A stretch of DNA of 36,370 bases from a virus, in IMG/VR virus record IMGVR_UViG_3300027759_000221, positions 1 through 36,370 of that record; one strand, 5' to 3'. Below the pieces are notes generated by a model. It had not been told where the DNA came from and searched no databases. It saw nothing but the letters and a program-made list of their open reading frames with translations. Every line of letters begins with the position of its first letter. The first letter of the stretch is position 1. Shown piece after piece: positions 32,071 through 36,370 of this stretch. The position numbers and the translations under genes are program-made.

Positions 32071-32828
32071 GTTAAGCCACTCCCAGAAATAAGCCAGTTG
32101 GTAGAAGTAATTTTGATTGCCGTGGCAGAACCATACTGAGCAAGACTTCGTGAGCCAGTTGTACCAGCAGGAGACAAATACATTGTGTCTGTGGTAATTG
32201 CAATTGTCACCACTTGGCTTGTCATGTTTATAAATGTCAAGGCAGTGCCTACTGGATAAGCCACATTTGCATTTGAATCAATCGTAAATGTTCTGGCATT
32301 GGCATCAGTTGATGGGTGAAAAATCACCTTGCCTGAGTCTGCCAATACTGCTGTGTATGCTGCGCTTTGACTGTTAACTGGAATATTTCTAAAGCCAACT
32401 GCATTAGTTCCATCAACTGTGAGTGTATTGTCTGCACCACTAATTGTTTTATTTGTCAGGGTCTGTGTCCCTGTCAAAGTGACATCACCAGTGGCAGCAG
32501 CTGCAAAACCTAATGTGCCAGAGCCGTTTGTCTTCAAAACATAATTGGCCGTGCTGTCAGCTGTGGGCAATGTGAATGCCGTGACAAAGCTCTGCAGGTT
32601 GGAATCATAGGCCAGCACATCAGTGCCAATGGCCAAGCCAAGTGCTGTCCTGGCAGCTGATGCAGTAGCGCCACCAGTGCCACCTTTTGTGACTTTTAGC
32701 ACTGGGCCGGTGTCAAACAATGCGTCAATAGAGTCTAAGTCTGTATTGATCTTCGTTCCCCAGGTGTCGGTAGATGCACCGACTTCGGGTTTAGTCAGCA
32801 ATAGATTCGTGGTGGTTGTATCAGCCAT
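32067..32828 (-). CDS. Tail fiber-like protein
   Basis: 253 residues, GAGGTG before the ATG at 32828. N-terminus [20 protein letters not shown] then [14 protein letters not shown] is the recurring start of phage tail fibers that attach to the virion. The centre is Gly/Thr/Ala-rich ([20 protein letters not shown]), and the C-terminus has beta-rich repeats ([40 protein letters not shown]). It probably forms trimers and precedes the lectin-like protein, with which it could make one composite fiber. No enzymatic domain. Confidence 0.8.
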   Translation of the reverse strand: MADTTTTNLLLTKPEVGASTDTWGTKINTDLDSIDALFDTGPVLKVTKGGTGGATASAARTALGLAIGTDVLAYDSNLQSFVTAFTLPTADSTANYVLKTNGSGTLGFAAAATGDVTLTGTQTLTNKTISGADNTLTVDGTNAVGFRNIPVNSQSAAYTAVLADSGKVIFHPSTDANARTFTIDSNANVAYPVGTALTFINMTSQVVTIAITTDTMYLSPAGTTGSRSLAQYGSATAIKITSTNWLISGSGLT

Positions 32829-32836
32829 TTTTCACC

Positions 32837-33649
32837 TCATGCGGCAATTTGCCAAGATTCACTATTATCAGCAATTGGAGTCCAAGTTTCACTTGAATCA
32901 CTAATTGCAGTCCATGTTTCTGATGCGTCAGAGATTGGGGTCCAAGTTTCTGAATTATCAGATATTCCAGACCAGCTTTCTGCCGTATCGTTTTCTTGTT
33001 CCCATTTTAGTCTTGCATTGACCGCCATGGATGACACTGCAATGAAGAGAATTTGGGCAGACTGCCTGCGCTGCGCATCCACCGCCATGACGCTGGTGGC
33101 CACAATGACCATGCCACTATTGCCAATGATGGTGGTGGACACTGCCAGGGTTGATGTATCAACAATGTCAAATGCGCCAAATGCCACCCTGGTGGCCGCA
33201 ACAGAGACTGTGCTGGTGTCGCTAATGGCGGCTGCACCTATCGCATATCTGACACCATCCACAGCCATGGTAGATGTGTCGCTGATGGCAGCTGATGCAG
33301 TTGTTAACCTATTGGCCTCCACGGCCATGGTGCTTGTGCCAGTGATGGCCAGTGATGCATCAATGATGACATTTGCGCCAATTGAGACTGTGCTTGTGTC
33401 AGATATTAAGACTTCAGCAAATGCAAATCTGGTGGCTGCCACCGACATGGTGGACTGGGCGTAAATCTCAAACTGGGCATTGGAGACCACTGTGGCCGAC
33501 ATGGCCATGGTGGATGTGGCTGTAATGTTTACAGCCGGCTCAAACGTGCCTTTGGAGTAATTGCCCTTGCCGTATGACCCGTAGCCGTAACCTACCCTCG
33601 GATCAGAGTATTGGCCAGCACCAAAATTCCCCGATCCATAGGCTGCCAT
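32837..33649 (-). CDS. Repeat appendage protein: 20-residue and 10-residue tandem repeats
   Basis: 270 residues. The N-terminus is Gly/Tyr-rich (MAAYGSGNFGAGQYSDPRVG). Residues 46-205 are eight exact-length 20-residue repeats, each starting STMAV/STVSV and ending in I-x-D-T or similar (for example STMAVEANRLTTASAAISDT), followed by a partial ninth. Residues 233-270 are 10-residue repeats (SETWTPISDA, SETWTAISDS, SETWTPIADN, SESWQIAA). Constant-length beta-strand repeats suggest a beta-solenoid rod; the Trp repeat end may be a trimer or receptor surface. It sits in the fiber block. No named family is recognised, so it could be new. Confidence 0.7.
   Translation of the reverse strand: MAAYGSGNFGAGQYSDPRVGYGYGSYGKGNYSKGTFEPAVNITATSTMAMSATVVSNAQFEIYAQSTMSVAATRFAFAEVLISDTSTVSIGANVIIDASLAITGTSTMAVEANRLTTASAAISDTSTMAVDGVRYAIGAAAISDTSTVSVAATRVAFGAFDIVDTSTLAVSTTIIGNSGMVIVATSVMAVDAQRRQSAQILFIAVSSMAVNARLKWEQENDTAESWSGISDNSETWTPISDASETWTAISDSSETWTPIADNSESWQIAA
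32840..32953 (-). repeat. 30-bp repeats encoding the Trp-containing C-terminal decapeptides
   Basis: About four copies of a 30-base unit coding SETW(T)PIxDx decapeptides at the C-terminus of the appendage gene (residues 233-270), the last truncated. A fainter additional copy precedes them (ESWSGISDN). Confidence 0.75.
33035..33514 (-). repeat. Eight degenerate 60-bp repeats within the appendage gene
   Basis: DNA underlying residues 46-205 of the appendage protein: eight units of exactly 60 bases, each coding a 20-residue motif starting Ser-Thr/Val-Met/Val. The protein pattern is stronger than DNA identity, so the repeats have been held by selection on structure rather than by recent duplication. 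Confidence 0.8.
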
Positions 33650-33650
33650 A

Positions 33651-34046
33651 TCAAGCCAAAGTGATGCTCAATGAAGAGGCTGGAATGCGCAAGACATCGC
33701 CAGAATTGATTGTGCGTGCCGTAGTCAAAGGAGCCCAGGCTAAAAGGTTTCCACCCGTAGACGCATCAAAAATGCCGGCCCAGCCGACTGATCCCCAGTT
33801 TCCACCAGAAGCAGCTGCAAACTCGATGGCCGCTGCATTGGTGAATGTTGTGGCCGTGCCAGAGCCGGAGATCGTGCCAGTGACCACGCGAGCATAGCCA
33901 TTGCCAGAGACCTCAGTGCCGCCACCCGTGTCGCTTGGTGCAGCCGTGAAAAGGCCAACATACCAGGCTGTGGGTCGCGTTGCTGAACCAGTTGTGAAAA
34001 CCCAAGTCAATACTAGGTTTTCGGTGTAGTCGGTAAAAGATGACAT
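33651..34046 (-). CDS. Conserved small virion protein (tail/head fiber family)
   Basis: 131 residues, AAGGA before the ATG at 34046. Sequence pattern AWYVGLFTAAPSDTGGGTEV, SGNGYARV, NAAAIEFAAASGGNWGSVGW, AGIFDASTGGNLLAWAPLTT, ARTINSGDVLRIP is a well-known phage family in my memory: a compact beta-rich protein usually annotated as tail fiber or virion decoration protein. It lies between the head-tail adaptor and the repeat appendage gene. Structural role likely; exact position on the virion is not known. Confidence 0.8.
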   Translation of the reverse strand: MSSFTDYTENLVLTWVFTTGSATRPTAWYVGLFTAAPSDTGGGTEVSGNGYARVVTGTISGSGTATTFTNAAAIEFAAASGGNWGSVGWAGIFDASTGGNLLAWAPLTTARTINSGDVLRIPASSLSITLA

Positions 34047-34055
34047 ATACAGTCC

Positions 34056-34679
34056 TTATCCAAAAGTCTTTGCACGGGTTAGCAATGCACCACCAGAAGA
34101 TGCACTTCGATCATCGGCAGTTTGTGAATCGTTCAAGGCGCGCTCATAGAGTGTTGCCCATGTCTGGATTCTCGCATCATCTTGCAAGTATGGTGCAGCC
34201 TGGAGCAATGCTCCATACAGATAAATGTCGGGGTTTGATGCCAAAAGCCAATTGCTTGAGACACTGCTTGATAACTTTGTCAACTTTGCGTAATAGGTCA
34301 GCTCGGTCGTGTAGTTACTGTCTGGTGTCGGGACAATTCGGAATTGGCCACCGACCACACCAAAGAATTTGGGCTTGCCGCTGGCCGTGTACTTGGTCAT
34401 TTCATTGTCAAGCGCATCAATGCTCAAAAACTGCAATGGTGTCTCAGGGTTTGTGCTTGTGAGCTTGAGGGATTTGGTCTCCAAGAAGTCACTTGGCACA
34501 GCGCCATATTGCGCATCAAAAGACGCATTGGCCCTGACGATCATCTGCCTGGTGCGCAGTGTTCGCTCCACTTGTGCCTCGGCCAGAGAGATAAAGTCAG
34601 GAATGACAGAAGTCAGGTCTGACCGGTTCAGCCAGTCACCAATGGATGTCTTCAGTTCCGCGTATGTAGTCAGTGCCAT
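34056..34679 (-). CDS. Head-tail adaptor protein (SU10/P22 gp4-like)
   Basis: 207 residues from the ATG at 34679, which overlaps the upstream stop as TAATG; the longer frame to 34718 runs into the previous gene. Sequence MALTTYAELKTSIGDWLNRS, DLTSVIPDFISLAEAQVERT then LRTRQMI matches the typical opening of adaptors that bind below the portal. Later segments QFRIVPTPDSNYTTELTYYA and PDIYLYGALLQAAPYLQDDA also fit. It extends the portal channel and accepts the tail hub. The position in the structural block supports this. Confidence 0.82.
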   Translation of the reverse strand: MALTTYAELKTSIGDWLNRSDLTSVIPDFISLAEAQVERTLRTRQMIVRANASFDAQYGAVPSDFLETKSLKLTSTNPETPLQFLSIDALDNEMTKYTASGKPKFFGVVGGQFRIVPTPDSNYTTELTYYAKLTKLSSSVSSNWLLASNPDIYLYGALLQAAPYLQDDARIQTWATLYERALNDSQTADDRSASSGGALLTRAKTFG

Positions 34680-35329
34680 TATTGGGCCTCTTTTTCCATC
34701 TCTTCTTTCACAATCCAAGTGTGTTCATGGCGAAACTCAAATGTGCCAATGTGGCCAATTTCCTTTGAGACATCATGGTCGATGTAGACCTTGTAACCTA
34801 GCTCTTGAGCTTTCTTACAAAAGAACACATCCTCACCCATGTAGCCTCTGGTGGTCTGCCATGGCATATCAAACCATGGCTCACTCATGCCCTCAAACAC
34901 CTCGCGCTTGATCAGCATTATGCCCGTTCCAATGCTTCCCACCTCTTCCAATCCAGTCGATTCTGGCATGGTGTAGACCGATTGGCGCTTGCCGTTCTCG
35001 TCATAGTTCTGGGCAGTTGGTCCAGTGGGCATTCTGCGCCTGGCACAGTTGGCAGCCACAATCTCTTTGTCGTGCTTCAAGAGCCGCTGGACCATGTCCT
35101 GTGGAAACGTCATGTCCGAGTCAATGAAAAGAATGTGGGTGCAGCCTTCGGCCATGGCATCCAAGCAAAGGTCAGCCCTTTGGTTTTGGATAATCGTGCC
35201 TTGCATCAATTTCAGGCTGATTGCGTCTGTGGTGTTGAGTGTGTGATAAGCCACCATATTCACCATGCAATAGGTGTAATTTGTGTGGACCTGATCACGG
35301 GCCGGTGTGCATACAGCAATGTAGTTCAT
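34679..35329 (-). CDS. Glycosyltransferase (GT-A fold)
   Basis: 216 residues. N-terminus MNYIAVCTPARDQVHTNYTY, then GTIIQNQRADLCLDAMAEGC, a clear DxD stretch HILFIDSDMTFPQDMVQRLL, VAANCARRRMPTGPT, GSIGTGIMLIKREVFEGM and later GYMGEDVFFCKKAQELGYKV, followed by IDHDVSKEIGHIG (metal-binding His). This is the standard order of a family-2-type GT-A enzyme with DSD and GED motifs, the best conserved of the three transferases here. Coupled to neighbours by ATGA and TAATG overlaps between capsid-related genes. It probably modifies a virion protein or host surface polysaccharide. Confidence 0.85.
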   Translation of the reverse strand: MNYIAVCTPARDQVHTNYTYCMVNMVAYHTLNTTDAISLKLMQGTIIQNQRADLCLDAMAEGCTHILFIDSDMTFPQDMVQRLLKHDKEIVAANCARRRMPTGPTAQNYDENGKRQSVYTMPESTGLEEVGSIGTGIMLIKREVFEGMSEPWFDMPWQTTRGYMGEDVFFCKKAQELGYKVYIDHDVSKEIGHIGTFEFRHEHTWIVKEEMEKEAQ

Positions 35330-35643
35330 ACTTTCCCAGGGCGAGTTCTAAAAAATTGATTGTCGGAGTCGTTGAGCCAGCGCTTCATGTATTCCTGGTC
35401 ATCGATCTTGCCCTCGGCCTTCATCTTGTAAAAAAGGGATTCGGGGATGGATGCCACCAAGTGCCATTCACCAGTCCAGTTGGCTTTCTCATCCACAGCG
35501 TTATAGATGGCCTTGTTGGCCTCAATCACCGCTGTGACATCTTGTTGGGTCTCAATGGTCACATCGCCAGTTTCTGGATTTTCATGCCAGATGCGTTTGA
35601 TGCCTTGATCTTTGTTTTCGCTAAATAGTCTTTTGTGAATCAT
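35326..35643 (-). CDS. Conserved small phage protein downstream of capsid
   Basis: 105 residues. Pattern WHENPETGDVTIETQQDVTA, VIEANKAIYNAVDEKANWTG, EWHLVASIPESLFYKM then DDQEYMKRWLNDSDNQFFRT with RPG is one I associate with a small conserved protein found after capsid genes of podoviruses. Function unknown; probably head or neck assembly. The start codon at 35643 lies only a few bases after the T-run of the capsid terminator, and no Shine-Dalgarno is seen. The 3' end overlaps the glycosyltransferase gene as ATGA. Confidence 0.75.
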   Translation of the reverse strand: MIHKRLFSENKDQGIKRIWHENPETGDVTIETQQDVTAVIEANKAIYNAVDEKANWTGEWHLVASIPESLFYKMKAEGKIDDQEYMKRWLNDSDNQFFRTRPGKV

Positions 35644-35644
35644 G

Positions 35645-35677
35645 TTAAAAAAAGGGCCAAGTTTCCCTGGCCCTTTC
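35645..35677 (-). terminator. Intrinsic terminator after the major capsid gene
   Basis: On the minus strand AAAGGGCCA (35668-35676) and TGGCCCTTT (35651-35659) form a perfect nine-base stem with an eight-base loop, continued by a run of T (35647-35653). It starts about 15 bases after the capsid stop codon. It is the best intrinsic terminator in the window. It should limit transcription into the 35643-17011 late genes, giving more capsid than downstream proteins. Confidence 0.85.
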
Positions 35678-35690
35678 CGTTTACCTTCGA

Positions 35691-36370
35691 TTAAGAAGTG
35701 ATCAAGTCAGCGGCCAAACCATGGGCCAGCTCAGAAGTCACCTTGTGACCCCATTCCACGATCAGCATACGCTTTTCAGCATCGCCAGTCTTGGCCAATT
35801 CAACTTGCTGATAAGGGCGCAACATAACCATCTTGGCGTAGTCAGGATCGATCACCCATGCATCACGCTCACGTTGGAATCTGTTCGCAATAACTTGCAC
35901 GTTTCCGAAATCGCTGACATAAATGTCAACGGCCCCGACCAATGTGGCAGGCTTTGCACCACCATCAATGTTGAAACGGCTTGAGGCAATACCAGAGAAA
36001 CCTGACACGCGCTGCTTGTTAACAGGACCGCACATCAAAATCTTAGGTGTACCACCTTGTGACCACACTTTTTGAATCACATTCTTGAGAATGGTTTCAG
36101 TGAATGTGCGCACATTGCCATCAGTACGGGCGCTGTTTGGCAGCGTTGTATAAGATGGATCAGTGCCATTGGTCTGCTTGTCTGTGTTCGTCTTGATATA
36201 CGCACCCAAAGAGGCAGTCACACGGGCAGTTGTCGAATCACCAGCGACAGCAATGCCGCCATTGAGCATGACAAATTCTTGGTCGCGACGTAATTCAGCG
36301 CCACGCTTCGCGATTTGGTAGGCCAATTCTGAGCGACGCCCTGCCTTGTTCACCACTTCTTCAGTGGCTG
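35691..36370 (-). CDS. Major capsid protein, SU10/DUF5309-like (C-terminal part, cut by window end)
   Basis: Carries residues about 95-320 of the capsid protein of which the first 261 codons are at 1-785. The frame is open to the window end; apparent internal starts such as the GTG at 36356 are not real starts. Motifs of the C-terminal domain: RRDQEFVMLNGGIAVAGDST, GGTPKILMCGPVNKQRVSGF, VDIYVSDFGNVQVIANRFQR, AWVIDPDYAKMVMLRPYQQV and VEWGHKVTSELAHGLAADLI. The DFG-V-V-x-N...D-P-x3-M-x-LRPYQ pattern is typical of the SU10-like capsid family. An intrinsic terminator follows the stop codon. Mismatches with the 1-502 copy are almost all silent. Confidence 0.9.
   Translation of the reverse strand, partial: ATEEVVNKAGRRSELAYQIAKRGAELRRDQEFVMLNGGIAVAGDSTTARVTASLGAYIKTNTDKQTNGTDPSYTTLPNSARTDGNVRTFTETILKNVIQKVWSQGGTPKILMCGPVNKQRVSGFSGIASSRFNIDGGAKPATLVGAVDIYVSDFGNVQVIANRFQRERDAWVIDPDYAKMVMLRPYQQVELAKTGDAEKRMLIVEWGHKVTSELAHGLAADLITS
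35869..36370. repeat. Imperfect terminal direct repeat of the contig (copy 2; copy 1 is 1-502)
   Basis: Gap-free partner of 1-502 with about 24 differences. Examples at the codon level: the Ala/Gly codons around 35958-35961 differ silently, and a cluster of changes lies at about 36230-36350. See copy 1 for interpretation. Confidence 0.85.

Overview
The window looks like an almost complete genome of a small tailed bacteriophage with a podovirus-like gene set, recovered as a contig whose two ends overlap. Positions 1-502 align without gaps to 35869-36370 (about 24 mismatches by eye), and the two ends carry complementary halves of one major capsid gene. The unique circular length would therefore be about 35.87 kb. 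There is no integrase, tRNA, rRNA, CRISPR array or insertion sequence. The Gram-negative lysis set (GH19 endolysin, nested Rz/Rz1, holin candidate) and DnaA boxes of the TTATNCACA type point to a Gram-negative host. A freshwater proteobacterium, perhaps of the Burkholderiales, is my guess from the general look of the proteins; nothing here proves it.

Layout: almost everything is on the minus strand and reads from high to low coordinates. A divergent control region at about 15014-15131 separates a leftward replication operon (SNF2-type helicase, DUF2800 PD-(D/E)XK nuclease, AEP primase/RepA-like helicase) from a rightward DUF2815 single-strand DNA-binding protein gene. A small HTH regulator (15681-15881, minus) and a rightward cluster of small early genes (15995-17084) follow. 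Left of the helicase-primase lies a 180-bp array of six CTAATRCGGAA elements with DnaA boxes and hairpins (10286-10520), then a small Cys-containing protein, a VRR-NUC nuclease and the terminase small subunit. A second DnaA-box cluster with an AT-rich tract lies at 8870-9070. After it come four small genes, the large terminase, small basic or Cys-rich proteins, two glycosyltransferases, portal, scaffold and SU10-type major capsid protein.

Across the contig junction the capsid gene ends at a strong intrinsic terminator (35645-35677). The minus-strand order then continues with a third glycosyltransferase, a head-tail adaptor, a series of fiber and appendage proteins (one made of exact 20-residue repeats, one a DUF1566 lectin-like protein), and a sulfotransferase next to an APS-kinase/nucleotidylyltransferase fusion. 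A lysis and membrane-protein cassette follows, then a P22 gp10-like tail protein, a GNAT-like protein, and five large Ala/Gly/Gln-rich proteins that are probably internal or ejected virion proteins. One of these contains about 100 residues of alternating Thr-Gly encoded by a 300-bp hexamer-based repeat.

How it fits together: no DNA or RNA polymerase gene is visible, so the phage probably uses the host transcription machinery and either the host replicase or its own AEP enzyme. Initiation may occur at the iteron/DnaA-box region. Most genes are packed with ATGA, GTGA or TAATG overlaps, which implies long translationally coupled operons. The most interesting observations are the iteron and DnaA-box origin candidate, the possible PAPS-synthesis/sulfotransfer cassette, the Thr-Gly repeat protein and the 20-residue-repeat appendage protein.
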